Below the pieces are notes generated by a model. The model did not search any database. It worked only from the letters and a program-made list of their open reading frames with translations, and had not been told where the DNA came from. From assembly GCA_958299035.1 (NCBI GenBank), contig CATQJL010000223.1, positions 14,417,742 through 14,481,741 of the forward strand: a stretch of 64,000 nucleotides of DNA, in the 5' to 3' direction. The position numbers and the translations under genes were made by a program. Position 1 is the first letter of the stretch, and each line of letters starts with the position of its first letter. The DNA is from Cylicocyclus nassatus. Taxonomy: Eukaryota > Nematoda > Chromadorea > Rhabditida > Strongylidae. Below, one piece after another: positions 1 to 19,417 of the stretch.

Positions 1-3000
1 AGAATCACCAGACGAACAGTTCAAACTTTTTTAGATAGGGTGGTACAGATGGGGCAGAAGAGAACTCAAAATATTTTTCACAATCCTAATTAATGTTCAT
101 AAAATCCAGAAGAAAATTTTGATTGTCCTGGGGGTGGAGGGGGGATGGAAGAAGCAACCAAAATATTTTCTTACAAAGCTGGTTTTAATATTTAGAAAAA
201 TGAATCATCCGGGTAGAAGGGGGGAGGAGGAAAGGGCAAAATAATTTTTTACAATGCTCAAAAATCATAAAGTTAAAGAATTGATCTCACTAACCACAGG
301 TAAAATACTATACTATAGTACTATGCCTATAGGCGTTTGTTCTGTAGTACATGTAAGCCACATTCAAAGAATCAGCGATCTAAGGAAGTGTGGGGGGGGG
401 GGGGAGGGGGCGCGAGTGCGAACGAAATAAATTGAGATATTATTCAATACCTAGATACACGAATTAGCCTTTTTTTATGATCGGCAAACTTTTTCATCGT
501 AATAGGCTTTATCGATTTATTGATTTTTTCTATTTCAAGCGCTGTAGAGCTGAAAACTGGCGGGAATGAATAGCTGAGCATGTTGTTTTATTCGAATTGT
601 TTATTATAAATATTACAACAAACAATTCGAATAAAATACCTATGATTTCAATCATTAACCTTCTTCGCCCATTTTTTTTGATTTTTTGTATGCCGCAATC
701 TGGACACCAGCTAGTAAATGAATATTGTCATAAACAAATCACAATAACCAAACAAATTAGTTGAGGAATGAAAGCAGAAGCGAAATTGTATGAAATCAAA
801 GCTAGAGCAAGATGGAATAATCACAAATGTAGGATCAGGACAATGCAACTGCAGCAGGAAGATGTTTGGCAGCCCCTAAATGGGCGTGGCTGAGGGCGGA
901 GCAATGTTGCGTCTGATGTTTATGGACCTATGGTAGCACTTGGTGCACAAACAATAGAACAACGTTGCAGGTACTCTGGGAATAAAAAGAAAACCGACTC
1001 ACTCCCAAAATTTTTGCAAGCGAAAAATAAGGTGGCCAGGGAGGTGTCAATAAAGTAATGGATCATAATGCGACCTACGTTTTTTTCTAGAATGTAAATA
1101 AAACAAAGCTGCGCTCATTCAGTCGAGTTTTCGAAGAAGGTTTTTGCGAAGCAAGAATGGGCGTGGCCAGGGGTGGCGCCGATGTTGCGATCGGTCAAAC
1201 TGGGACCATCCGCCCGAATTTTATATATAAGCAGTAGAGGAAATGTTGCATGTTCATTCACTCGCAAAGTTTAGAAGAAAACAATATAGCGCGGAGACGA
1301 AACGTTTCCATTTTTGCTACTCAGGCAAACTAGCCACCTGCAGAATAACATACGATTCTCGAGTAACAAATGATCAAGAGCGCAAGGTCATCTATCATAC
1401 GAATCGAGGAACTTCGCAATTTGAAAAAGAATGATTGATTAGCGAAAGTTGATTGCCGTGTGTCCAGTTTCCAAAAAAAAGATGATGCAAGTGTCATATC
1501 GCTGCTCCATCGAAGTTATAAAACATCAGAAACTTCCTTTTTCGACAAAAAAGTTTAAGGGATCAGCTAGAGCGGGAGGTTGGTGATTGATCGCTAATCC
1601 GACAAACACCTCGCTGGTGAACATTTGATCATAGGACGATGAACAAGAGATCTTTGGAAGCAAAAAACAAGGCAGGAGGATCAAGATGGGTTGCATCTGC
1701 TGATTATTGATATTTGGGAGCATACGTAAAAGTACACGCTAAAGCCAACAATACGTGCGAAATGCAAGCAACTGGAAGCTCCGCCCACGTCTGGGTCACG
1801 CCACTAAAACCTCGGTCGACTCCTTTTGGCTTGGAACCGATGGAGGCGGAGCGTCGGGTTTTCGGCGCAATTTGAAACTATGGATTATATTTGATCCCCT
1901 TCGATACAAAGTGAAGCTGGATTGCGTAGAAAATAAAAATCACTGCAAAAGAAATAAGAGCACATGGACTCGCATATCGAAACCCGATACTTTATACCCT
2001 ATGAATAGCGCAAAGCAAACTAAACAAACAACGTTCTCCTGTCATGTTTACCATAGACGCGCACATGGCTAAAACCTGCTTTCTGTAGAAACCATAACTT
2101 AGCCGACGGTGTGTAGCTACGGCTATTTATACTCTGGCAAAAGCCAGAAGTGGAAAGAGAAGAAGATAGGAAACGTAGGAAAGAAAGAGGAGCGACACAG
2201 AACGGGAAACCCTCCCTAAAAACAGCCTTATGCGACCAAAGTGACGTAAAGCTATGCTTTTATATTGTCATGCACTAGAGGATTGATCACATGGTCTATT
2301 GATATCGAACTAGCATATTCTATTCTACAGATTTACATACGATAAATATCAAGCTTATTCTCTCCTCAATTTTTGAATTCCAAGTATTGCTCGGGTCTTA
2401 AGCACGTAAAGGAATTAGCTTCACATTTTTGTCCAAATTAATATGATGTAGGCCCAACTATAGTGAGCAGGAATAAATTTGTGGCAAACAGATTTCTTAC
2501 CAAAGGAACTCATTTTCCGAAAATAAACGCTTTCTTGATAACTGCAAGTAATGGCATATTATTCTGAGACTTAAAAAACCACTGCTTCCCAAAAAAGACA
2601 AGTTAATTACCCCTCGGCCACATTTTTTCACTTTCTCTTACTGAATAATGATATGTTTGAAGCAGGGCTGGACCCTAGGGCCCGGCGTAGATCCAGGCTA
2701 AACTTCGGCTTGAGGACAGCAAAGGGAATATCGTTATTGTGGCCAAAAATGGCGCTGTTTATTTAGTCAACGTTTCTTCTTTAGAGGATTTTTTTACGTT
2801 TAAGGCTGAGAGACAAATGGTAGTTCGTAAAATCTCGTGAAAGTCGAGGAGGGACCTCGTTTTTGAGAAGCCTAGAAACAAACTCATGCCGGGTCCTCAT
2901 GGACTTCGGAGAATGGATCACGAAACTCTTGAATGTTACTTACATGAGTTGTAAAAATTGCATGAGACTTGCTTATACTTGATACTCGAATCTGTAAAAC

Positions 3001-5763
3001 TTCAGAAATACAAATTAGCCTTGTAAGAAAATTTAGGAATCGTGGCTCGTCCCTACGGGCAAAAATCTTGAGAATCATCCCAAAAATTTTGTCGGAGTAC
3101 ATGGCACGCCCTTTATTCGAAGAAATTCAAAGTTAAAAGTCGTGCAGGTTCTCTTTTCTTGGAATTTGAATCCAAGAACACCTTACATTTACACAATCCT
3201 CCAGCATATATATTGAACTGCCGCTTCTTCTTTTTTCCCTTCTCTTCTCCTTTTTCTTTCTTTCTTCTACTTCTTACTCCAGAAACATGTGTTATTATGC
3301 CAGTATCAGATACTTTTTTTCAAAATCTGAAAATCAATATCACTAAAAAATCAAAAGAGATAAACCTGGAGATCAATCATCAGTAAAAAAAGTATGGATG
3401 TCGTTTATTCAAGACTTCGGAGTCCAGTGAACGTTTATACACAACGAACGTGATTCTTCACAAGCAGTAATGAATTTTTTGCTGTGAATTATATTACGAG
3501 CTTACTTAATTCTATCGTTGTCGTATCGCTTTATGTAAAATTAGCGTCAAACATTTAATGCAACTGAAAAACATTATCAAATTGTTACGATTTAATGACA
3601 ATCAAATACGACGAAAAATAAAGCGAAAACGAATTTAGTAACGAAATCTATGAGGGGTCGATATCAGTGGCAGACCAAGGAGAGACCGGGGAGGGGGGAG
3701 GGCTTCTCCAAAAAATGGGTCGCAATTTTCAATACTTACATGGTTTATAAAGATGTGCAAGTGACTTGTTCATAGTTATAGATAATTTAACTTTCAAAAT
3801 CTTCGGAAAATTCATACTAGCCTTCTAAAAAAATTTTTCGAAGGCGCACCTTTATTAAAGAAAATTTTTTTGACCTTCTCTCTCCCTCCCCCCCCCCCCC
3901 CTCTCGAACCTGAATGCTGGGACCTTATTGATATGTTTTATGCTAATTTCTATAGTGGAAATTTCTAAAAGTAATTTTCTTCTGTCCCTAAATATCCGAC
4001 CGAGCTTGCTAGCTATTGAGCAGCGCTGCCGCAGAATGACGTCATTGCTCGCTGCTGAGTTAATTAGGCCACATGTGCTGCAAAAGGAAAGCTATGTAAG
4101 ACGGGTTATTAAGAGAATTAGATTTTTTCCCAACATAAATGGTGGCCTGGTGCAAGCAGGTCCCAGTGCTCAAACTCACAAGCTATTAAAGCAGCATGTC
4201 ATATTTATATTCGTGAAGATTACACTCGTCTTTATTTTGACCTCAAGTCACCGGTGGGCCCGAGCATTTTTTTTTCGTGGCGGGGGGGGGGGGGAGAGGA
4301 GGGGAAGACGGTCTGGATTTTTTTGAATAGCAAGACGATTTTGGGATATTTTCGAATTTCTTGCTACTCAAAGGATAGCTACTCCTCCGAAAAAAAAATT
4401 TTTTTTCTACAAGGCTAACTTGGACTTTCGAAAAATCATTCCAAACATTTACGAGTCAAAACAAATCGCTAGCACAATTTTGCGGATTACGTGGTTCAAT
4501 TTTAGAAATTTGGCACCCGGGTCTCCGGCCCCGTCTCGATCCTCCATGCCTAACGTCTATCTCTATTCAATCAATAAACTGATTTTTGTGAATATTTCGC
4601 CCCTATCGTATTTATCTTACAAACAAATAAGGAAGGTATACTGTGAACAGCACTAGATTCGGATAAAAATCCGAAATTTTGATATCCCTAAGTTCGTACT
4701 TAGCATTTTCAGTGTCCATCCCAGCTTTCAGTGGCGGTCCCAGATTTCCGTCGGGGGAGGGGGGGGGGGGAGAGAAGATGAAAAATTTTCAAGGTGTGTG
4801 GCACGAGCCGTGCACCCCAGTAAATTTTTTTGGGATGCTTCTCACAATTTTTCGGGTCCATAACCCCTAACGATGCCCCGAAAAAATTTTTACAAGTCTA
4901 ATTTGAATTTTCAAAAATTTCAAATTATCTTGATTGTTTACAAGTATAATAAGTCATTCGCACATTTTTATAACTTATGTTAGTAACTTTTAAAAATTTT
5001 GTGACCCATTCTCACCGAACAAACCGATTGTCGTAGTCCTAAATTAATTAGTCGCTGGCGCAGATGTACGAGATGTGGCCACGTTGAGGGATGTCTGCAA
5101 CTTTTTGCAAACGTCACTTGTGCTAGTCCAACTCAAAGGCGTCGCAACCACGTAGACGTTGATGAAAACACTAATTTCTATATATCATCCGCTGCCAGAT
5201 TCGTGTAGAGGGGTGCGGACTTTCCTGATTGTAAGGATAAACTCAGAGTCTGGCAGCAGCTGGATTGAGCAAGCTGGATATCGTTTTGGGACAGAAAGCA
5301 AATGGGATATGGTTTGTGGCCGAAAATTGCGACGCTTTTTTAGTCAACGTTTCGTTTTTTAAGGATTTCTAAGTTTAGCGTTTAAGGGAGCTCCGCAAAC
5401 TTAGCGAAAATCAAGGGGGACTTGGTTTTCAAAATTCCCTGGTGCCAGCTCGTGCCGAGCCCGGACAAACTTGTTAAAGGACGTTACAGCATTATTTTTC
5501 GTGATCTCTCGTCGTTATCCTTATAATCAGAAAAGTTCGCAACCCTCCCACACACGCATCTGGGAGCCGATCATACCTTCAATGCCTTTCAAAGTGATAA
5601 TAAAAGTACGCTGAAGTTTATTGTATGAGTAAAAAATTTGGGAACGTCTAACTAGCCCTAACTTGCTAGACAGGTTTTTCTTACGCAAACATCTAAAACG
5701 GGATAAATCACACAATATGAGCTATGGTGAAACTGTGAAGTGATTTGTTTTACTTGTATCATT
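1..5763. other. No recognised gene; G/C-run repeats
   Basis: I find no exon chain or known family here. What is visible is repeat material. Runs of 10 or more G or C sit at about 388-412, 3889-3902, 4281-4292 and 4757-4770, and the last three lie in copies of a dispersed repeat. A TATATATAA box at 1222-1230 follows GC-rich sequence, and the phrase GGGCGTGGC with a following ATGTTGCG occurs near 888 and 1160. This could be a promoter, but no coding exon follows. The open frames of up to about 130 codons (for example 3928-4326, +) run into the G-run repeat and show no splice structure. Confidence 0.4.
3660..5000. repeat. Dispersed G-run repeat, three adjacent copies
   Basis: Three neighbouring blocks (about 3660-3905, 4262-4520 and 4731-5000) share a layout: a phrase like CAGTGGCGGTCCCAGATTTCC, a long G run (or C run on the other strand), then AT-rich sequence with TTTTTTTACAAGNC-like text. 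Related copies occur at about 24383-24700, 26735-27025 and 60165-60420. There the entry phrase reads like AGTGGCGTACCCAGGATTTCC. No coding capacity or clear terminal repeats were seen. It is probably a non-autonomous mobile family of unknown class. Confidence 0.5.
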
Positions 5764-6010
5764 CACTCTCTAAACAGATGCGAGCACGCTTTGCGCACGT
5801 TTAATCAACAAGTTAATGAATGAGTTTTAACGCGTTTTGGTTAATTAATATCAGGAATTCGTGAAAGGACGTGTTCAAGCCAGCGTGGATTAACGAGCTC
5901 GAACATGTTCTTCCACGGTTGTAATAGTAAATCAACCAAAATTCGTGAAACTCAGTCATGAACGTGTTCATGAAATGTACGCAAAGCGTGCTCGCGTCTC
6001 TTAGTCAGAG
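5764..6010. repeat. Inverted-repeat element, about 247 bp
   Basis: The left arm contains GCGAGCACGCTTTGCGCAC near 5780. The right arm contains GTACGCAAAGCGTGCTCGCG near 5978-5997 as its reverse complement. The pairing continues inward through GAGTTTTAACGC/GTTTCACGAATT-type sequence, so almost the whole segment folds back. It is probably a palindromic MITE. No coding. Confidence 0.6.
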
Positions 6011-6359
6011 AAGGAATGATAGATGAATAATTGTTCAAATGAAATTTGAACATTCAATCAACTGTATAATATTTTTAGGACGTAGTTCGGACCGCAGAAA
6101 TTTTCCCAGCTTTGTCGGGGAAGGAGTGGGGGAGAGGTGACACTCTTCATTTGAGAAATTCTGTACCACTTTCCCGATATCTCTCACATCGCCACTGCAG
6201 GTTAGCTTCAGGCGCATTTCTAGGCAATTTGTAGAATAAAAAATGATTCTTGGAGGTAATGGAAATTGCAGAACTTTGTTAAACTCTGTCCAGTTATTAC
6301 GTGGCCGTTTTTTACGGATTTACAGGTATTAGCACCGTGGGGCGCCTGTGGCGTATCCA

Positions 6360-6381
6360 AATAAATAAATAAATAAATAAT
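6360..6381. repeat. (AAAT)n microsatellite
   Basis: About five tandem AAAT units are visible directly. Confidence 0.8.
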
Positions 6382-6746
6382 ATTCGTATCTTTCATTCTA
6401 GGGAGGTTTTCTTTTCTTTGTCAGAACCAATTAAACTCCAAAACTAGACCAATTTCTTGTTCTCTCCGTAATCCATTGCTTGTTCCCAATTCCTATCGGA
6501 TTCCCAAGTACTATTAGTATAACGCAGCGCAAATCTCCCATGTCTCTTGCCAGACTTCTTCTTATGCAGGGACGACACTCTCACTCTACGAGAAAGGTAA
6601 TGATAAGAGCAAATTATGCCGAGCATGAACTACATATAAAATTGTTGTCGATAGCTGGAAATATGCGACACTTGTAACAGTGAGGTTCTAAAAACTCGCA
6701 GAAAATCAAAGCGCCCAAAGGTGCAAACATCTAAAGGGGCAAACTT

Positions 6747-6933
6747 CACGCGAATTCAGTCGCGAGGCGATTTGGCAATATTCAATTCTCCATAACTTAT
6801 TGTAAGCACATTCCAAATGTACAGAAGATAGGACATTTCATCAATCGGCGAAAGTTAAACACTATGCTTGTGCTCGCTAGTGCTGGATCTGAAGATTTTT
6901 GGCGAATTGCCAAATCGCGCTGCGACTGAAAAC
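6747..6933. repeat. Inverted repeat with CAGTCGCG ends
   Basis: The left arm TCAGTCGCGAGGCGATTTGG pairs with the right arm around CCAAATCGCGCTGCGACTGA. A related element lies at 56087-56277, where the arms carry GACTTGGCAATTTGCC and GCGACTGAAATCGCG. Internal text such as AACTTATTGTAAGCAC is recognisable in both. It is probably a small non-autonomous DNA transposon family. Confidence 0.55.
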
Positions 6934-6999
6934 GCATGAAGTATACCCGGTCCTTAGCCCGGGTCCACATTTCTAGGTCAATTCCTATCAAGCCGGCTG

Positions 7000-8896
7000 C
7001 AATTTTTTCTAAAGGAAAGTTTGACAACATTGTAACTGACACATTAACGTATGAGTCACTGCTCCTACTTCATAAACAGGCATGTTTGAATTGTTTTTTC
7101 TTGATATATTCTGACTCAGTCATGCATCCGCCCTGCTCTCGATACAAATAAAAGTAAGATAATTTATTGCGATTGCGTACGGTTCGCATAATGCGCGCGG
7201 ACTTTGACATTTTACTAGCGACGTATGTTTGAGTAAGGAACTTCTCACGTATACACGATTCATGCATGACACGCACGTGTGGACTGGGCGCGGTTGCGTC
7301 CGCCCAAGATAGTTCGTGCATGGGAGAGACAGCAGATGGTAAGAGGAACAAAAAAGTGCTCGATCAGAGAGACGCCGATAGCAGTATTGGCGTATATAAA
7401 TCGGCTTACTTTTCTTAGTTTTTTCTTTGCAACATCAAAAGACATTTCGTTCTCAAAAGGAGTTGCAAAGTGACCAAAGAAACTGATTGACGCGCAATAG
7501 GCATTTTGTGTGCAATTACACATGTAAAATTGCAAGCTGGGCAAGTCGCGAGCCAACATGATGTTGCATGTTGTCAACATGCTAGCCATACGTGCCTCAG
7601 GTCAGAGACGCAGAGCAGGGGTAGCGGAAATCATGGAAGGGACTATAGCCGCAACAGCAAAAATCCCACCGAACATCTAATTGTTCTTGATACAGCAGCA
7701 CTGATTTCCGCGCTCATGTTAGAACAATGTTCCCATTTTTGCATCTATAAAGCGGGCGGGGGGGGGGAGTAAGGGAGGGACGGGGATGGAGACGCATTTG
7801 TAGGAAAGAGACACCTCTTAGCTGCGCATTATTAGGTCTTGTGCGGAAAATGGGATTAGCTGGAGTGGAAGTTACTCACTTGGGAACAAAGTGCAAAACC
7901 GACTAAACTTATCTAGAGCGAGAATATTTGGAGATAAGAAACTAACGAAGGAAGAGGAATAAAAAGTGCTAGCTCAGTCCAAAACTATGAGAATAGCTGA
8001 TAAATGCCCTTTCAAAGTAGGAAAGAGGTTATGCAGCACGAAATGACGTGATTGCAAAGAGGATCTCAAAGATCTGGGGCATCCCGGTTGTTTCACAGTT
8101 TTGAAGTGGAGCACGCCGGCGCAATCGCCCACCGGCCAACTAGCACCGGGAAACCGATCGATACGCACACTCAGCACGCCGAAAGTTGACACTGTTGCCG
8201 CTGTTTCTTACGTTAGTCATCTTACTCCCACTTTCATGTCATCATGTGATTTTTGCTGATAAACAGCTTCATTCTTCATTTCATTTTCATCGAAGCTGGT
8301 CTTGTTTTGGTGAGAATTACTTACGAAATTTCTTATCTTCCAGTCTATTTCTAAGGCGACTGACTTTTGTTTTAATACTTTGTATGAAATGGAGTTTGTG
8401 TTTGCTGAAATAAGTGCTCAAAAGCCTTCAGTGTGAATTTTGTAAACATTACAAGTCATATGATCAAAGCACTTTGCTGGTCATGCATTCGTCTCGCTTT
8501 CAACACCGCATTGTTTCACTTCGTTGATAGAACATTTCCAATCTAATAATATCCAAAAGATTTATGTCCAAGAATGATTTATTTGCGACGATTCAATTTG
8601 CTTTGCTAAAAATCAATCAAGCTTTTTATTGTTTGAGGCCTTGCTTTGATGTAAAGCATTCAAATAACTTGCACTTTTGATTGCTTCGATTAGCTAATGC
8701 TGCAAGTATATGTATCAGTTGTGGACAAATTTCTCAAATGTTTAATTGACTGCAAAGTGAGTCATACAGTTTGTGTCAACCATGTGGTCTTGCGTGGCAA
8801 CTACGCATTCGCAGCGTTTGGGCATTGCGCAGCAGCCTCTGGTCATCCGGCAATTTTAAACGCGCAAATGGTATCGTGCATCCCCCAAATTGTTCC
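7000..8896. other. No recognised gene
   Basis: Short overlapping open frames occur on both strands without acceptor/donor structure. A TATATAAA box at 7393-7400 is the only promoter-like site, and no convincing coding exon lies within 500 bases of it. A run of nine G sits at 7758-7767. Confidence 0.35.
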
Positions 8897-9125
8897 CATA
8901 TGAACCACCAACGTGGGTGCCTTTCGATCGTTCTAACACGTCAACTCCAGCAAATTTAAGGCGCTTATTCGAAGTTGACATGTTAGAACGATCGAAAGAC
9001 AGCCACGTTGATGGTTCGTATGGCACCCGCCATACTTGATCCGCTCAACCCACTTGATCAGCTTGATCCGCTTCGTCATTGGCCAATTCCGTGAACAGAG
9101 CAATAGCGAAGCGGATCAAGTATGG
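8897..9125. repeat. Two adjacent hairpin elements
   Basis: Bases 8897-9023 fold back: CCATATGAACCACCAACGTG at the left pairs with sequence ending GATGGTTCGTATGG. Bases 9031-9125 also fold back: CATACTTGATCCGCTC pairs with GCGGATCAAGTATG. Relatives of the second occur at 22427-22522, and a half copy of the first near 24298-24350 (GTTAGAACGATTGAAAG). Probably MITEs. Confidence 0.6.
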
Positions 9126-12100
9126 CACGTGCCTATGGAAACAATTTTGGGTGCACCATGCATCCGCGTACGCAGCACGAGGCTTTAGCGTTGCACTTGA
9201 GCTGATGAAAAGGGAGCACATCGTTGACACTGATTGTAAACGGATGGTGATTGCGGACTGTCTGCGCTTCCTTTACAGTTCGCTCTCTGCGATTAGACTG
9301 CGGTTTGGTGACGACAGTCCGCAATAACGTCCGCTCTCTGCGGCAGTGCTAAATTTCAACATTTTTTGCTGAAAGCGGTTTTCAAAACATCCCATAATCT
9401 ACATAATCTAGCCGTCTACATTTTTAGTCAAAGGGGATTGTAAATACTACGAAGCGTTAAAAAATTTGGGTATGACTGACAGCTTATTACTATCTGCCCT
9501 TTTACGATAGCGCTGCGACATAGTCACGCCATCCATATTTCTGGGTACTCAATAATTTTCACGTCATTGCGAGAATTTCATGCCAATGAAAGTGATATTT
9601 TATGCGTGGAACTTCTTGCATGGAGATATAATAGCTTCTCACATTCGCCCACCCAGCTTGCCAGTTTTTCTTTGCTCGGGGCGTTTTCCCATCATACGTG
9701 CAGCTGCAAGAGAAATCACAGCTGGAGCTAATATGGGATATTTTTTCATTTATCATAGGACCGCTAACACTTTTACAAGCTTGGTGGGACTTGGTTTGCA
9801 TCCTTTTTTGGACTTCTTCGTCGCATCTAATTTTAGCTGCAAGTCGGTTTCTCTTTTCACTGCTCACTTCGTAGAAGCTTTTGTTTGCAATTCTTTTCAT
9901 GTTACGGCATAATAGGTTTGACATTTGTTTCAACTTCATTAGATAGTCCATTCAAAGCAACGACAATGAAAGGAATGCTGCATTGACAACGTCAGAGTGA
10001 GTTCTCGTTATACCACTGCCTTTTTCGAACGTTATATAATTTAGCTTTTACTTTTTTGAAGTTTCATTTAGCCTTTAGATATTCACATTTCATATTTAAT
10101 TATTTTCGCTCATCGCTATGATTTTGAGATTTGGCTGTTATCGGAAATATTTTTACAATCGTTATGAAAAGATTGTTCTTATGGATGTGTTATGTTTACT
10201 TTCGTCCTATATGCTGAGTTTGCCTCATTTTCGTTCGAAATTCTACTTTTTGGTTGAAAAAAAAAGTATCAGATAGCACTCTTCCCACTCTTTTTTCTTC
10301 TTGATTGACATCTGCTTTGACATACATCGACATCAAACATCAGCACATAAGCCTATCGAATCTTTCCATTACTCTCGTTCAGCTCTCCTGTTCAGCATAA
10401 TTTTCGACTGCAAGGCCTTGAAACTATTATATCACATTCTGTTCACCATCGCGTGGATAAGCATATTCATCACTCAACTAATTTTCTTTCTGTTCTATAA
10501 TATTTGTTGTAAGAGGAATGTAACGGGGCTTATTAAAGTGTGCTTTAAATTATAAACTGGGTTAGGGATTGAAAAGGGTATTACCTTAATCCATTTCGCG
10601 GTTTTATTAGATTTTTATACCTACTCATTCTTAGATTTTTATACCTACTCATTCCTGCTAAAGAGCATTCTGCATTTTTTTTAATGCTTCGGCAGAGTAA
10701 ATTTGATATTTGTTTCAACTTTGTTAGTAGTCTAATCAAAGATAATGATAGGAATGCAGCACTGTCATGCGTGCGTTCAAACAGCAAACATAAAGCTCGA
10801 CTCCAGCATCTTTTTGAATTCAAACAGGTGGCCAAGAGTCTGTCTTTTTACGTGCAGGAACCAGAATTTCAATTTAGGAGGATTACCTGGGAGCATGTTC
10901 CATTCATGGTTGCGAACTAGATGATGTTGCTTCCATCGCATACGGGTGTTTTTTTTTGCATCTGACCCATTGTGCAAAATGCTTTGTTTTCTTTTTTCCA
11001 ACGCTTACACAATTTTGTGCGAATAGAACTAAACCACTGCTTCGTTTCATGTACTTTTTGCCACTTTGTACACTGTACATTCCAGTGGAAAGCATACGTT
11101 TTGCAGACCCAAATAAAACAGGGTCATGTCGTAGCTCTCAACAGAATGTGTTTCAATTGAGTAGAAGTGATTAGGTCGTGTAGTTTATCGAAATTTTTTT
11201 TGAACATATCATTTATTTATGCCGACAATATTGCTCTGTATCCACGCGCAAAAAAAGTGATCTCATAAAGATATAGAACTATAATCACTCAGTCCCAAGC
11301 CCTGTTACTTCGTGGTGGGATGACTAACCAGTGTTTTTTTTATTTGGCGCACGTAGATAACTTCCAGCACTAAAAGAAAAACAACATCAAAGGCATTTAT
11401 GCCGCTACCGAAATATTACATTGATTCCGTGATTTGTTGCAATTATATCGAATCTTAGTCATAGAGTAAATTTATATTCGACGGTCATGGTTTTTTTTCT
11501 CAAAAAAAATTGTCCTTTGTCCTGGACTCAGAATTTATTCCGCAACCCGACTGATTATTTCTGTAGCAGTTGTTGTATTAGGCGAACTATCTATTTATGT
11601 ATGGAGAACTTGTTTTTATTATGTAGTGTAGGTTCTGCACTATTACAGCCCTTTGATAATACCTGCCGCTCTTAGTATAAAGACTGGCAACAGCATTTTT
11701 TGCAATACAATGTCATACCACTGTCGCACGCATGCATAATGCTATTGCCTGAAAAAGCTTTTGTTCAATTTGTATTAGTAACTTTGCGATCAATTCTGTG
11801 CATTGTTCACTAACTACGTGCTATGCGTTCCATGTGTGTGCGTCAGTCGCATCTGTTCCCATTTCCGAATTACTTCTCTGTATGTGGTGAGATCTCATTA
11901 GATTCATTCTCTTGAAAAGATATTGCAAGTTTTTTAAAGTTTTTCTCGCTTTCCTTTCTCCCTTATCGATCTCTGCTAGTTGCTCGAGGACATACGAATG
12001 ATGTACTCTTTCTCGCTAATAATGATGAAATGCTGTTTGTAAGTATTTTTACTCCTTTTTTTTTCTTGGAGCGCACGAATAACAGAGAAGAACTTCTTGT

Positions 12101-12337
12101 TCCGCACTGAGCGGAGAGTGATGAATCGTTTTTCTTTGTTCAAAATGCAAGGGAAGTGATCCATTTACTCTATGCTCGGTGTAGGATTGGAAAGATACAA
12201 CTTGTGGGTATTACCGCTTCTGAATGCTATTACTAGGATAAGCTGAAGTAGTAAAGAGATGTTGAGTGAAAAATGTCATGTTTTTGAATTTTCGTTCAGG
12301 CCTATGAGTGATAATATTTAGTTTTGCCACATTCCTC
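9126..12337. other. No recognised gene; one long open frame and a diverged repeat
   Basis: The longest open frame is 9559-9951 on the - strand (130 codons). It is rich in Lys, Arg and Cys and I do not recognise it. The DNA around 9885-9990 is repeated in diverged form at 10665-10775: both contain TTTGTTTCAACTT and AGGAATGC, and translate on the - strand to similar KLKQ.SNLLCR phrases. This could be a decayed coding repeat or a non-coding duplication. Nothing else is supported. Confidence 0.3.
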
Positions 12338-12810
12338 TTACAAGGAAAGGATATACCAATACCAATATTAGCGGACGATTGAAGATGAGATGTATATCAG
12401 TAGACGCGCCTTCAAACGCTGATTCCAAATCTGCTTTCCTTTTTTGCGGAACAAGTTTTTGAGAAAAAGTTATGAGCGTTTGAATGTCCAAGTTTGCCAA
12501 GGTTTAGGTGGCCTAAAATTGGCGAAAAGCTATACAAAATATCGGAAAGTGGAAAATCAGTTTTGTACCGAGTATATCGTTTGCAAGGAAGGAATAAAGC
12601 CGATAGAAATTGCATAGGTATTGTTTTAGAGCTTTTCGTTGATTTTACGCCACCCATTGCTTGGCAAATTTGGACATTCAAACGCTCGTAACTTCTTTCG
12701 GAAGCCATTTCGCAAAAAAAAAGAGTTGGAATCAGCGTTCAAAGAAGCGTTTGATGATATACATCCCATCTTCAATCGCCGATTAATGTTGGTATCCTTC
12801 CCTTATTAGC
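12338..12810. mobile_element. Large palindromic element, ACAAGGAAAGG family
   Basis: The left end has TTACAAGGAAAGGATATACC and the right end carries the reverse complement GGTATCCTTCCCTTATTAGC. The arms pair over more than 150 bases, including AATCAGCGTT-type text and a C/G-poor stem. The same terminal phrase occurs in the palindromes at 28017-28426 and 54071-54520. No transposase frame, so it is a non-autonomous inverted-repeat transposon. Confidence 0.65.
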
Positions 12811-13346
12811 ATTATGACGCGCTTGAATGAGTAGTAGTGTTTGAGCATATTTGTGTAGTAAGTGATGGCATCTTTCTTATTTTTATCTGTACGTGATATG
12901 TTTGCCCAAGAACTTTTTTGGCCATCAACCTACCAAAATCAGCTTTTAATGCACTAAATTTTAGGTTTTATGTGCTCAGTCTTTTAGTGAGAGGTTTCAA
13001 CCTTTTTTCAGTTTGTACTAGCTTAGGTTGTTTAGCTTGTTCACGTTTACCATATAGCTGCAGTCGCATTATGGTAATGAAGTTTGAGCTCGTGCAAAGC
13101 TCGTTCCATGCAAAGTGTATATTTTATATACTCTTACCACCAGTATGTTTACACAGGGTATCTTTGTGACTCGCTTACTCATGACCTCTACTTTTTGAGA
13201 CTCTGCAAATATGTGCTCTCATCGAAAATACCGGTTTCTTAGTTATTCGCTTTTCGCTTGCTGATTTTCGTGTGCACGAGGGCTTCTTTATTGAAACTAG
13301 AGCGTTGTATCACCACGTAAAAACCTACCGCAGTGCATTTTTAATC
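12811..13346. other. Region upstream of the cccp-1 gene
   Basis: AT-rich, with no exon recognised. It would hold the promoter and, if transcripts are trans-spliced, the outron of the coiled-coil gene that follows. No TATA box stands out. Confidence 0.35.
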
Positions 13347-13355
13347 TTTTTCCAG
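13347..13355 (+). promoter_or_regulatory. Likely trans-splice (or 5'UTR) acceptor
   Basis: TTTTTCCAG ends 20 bases before the ATG at 13376. In nematodes a U-rich acceptor this close to the start codon is the usual spliced-leader addition site. An ATG just after it (13356) opens a two-codon frame and stops, so it does not compete as a protein start. Confidence 0.5.
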
Positions 13356-13375
13356 ATGTCTTGAAGAGCTACAGA

Positions 13376-19417
<6,042 letters not shown>

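Noticed and set aside
7260..7589. Gene near the TATATAAA box
   Set aside because: The overlapping frames on both strands lack splice signals, family similarity and codon pattern.
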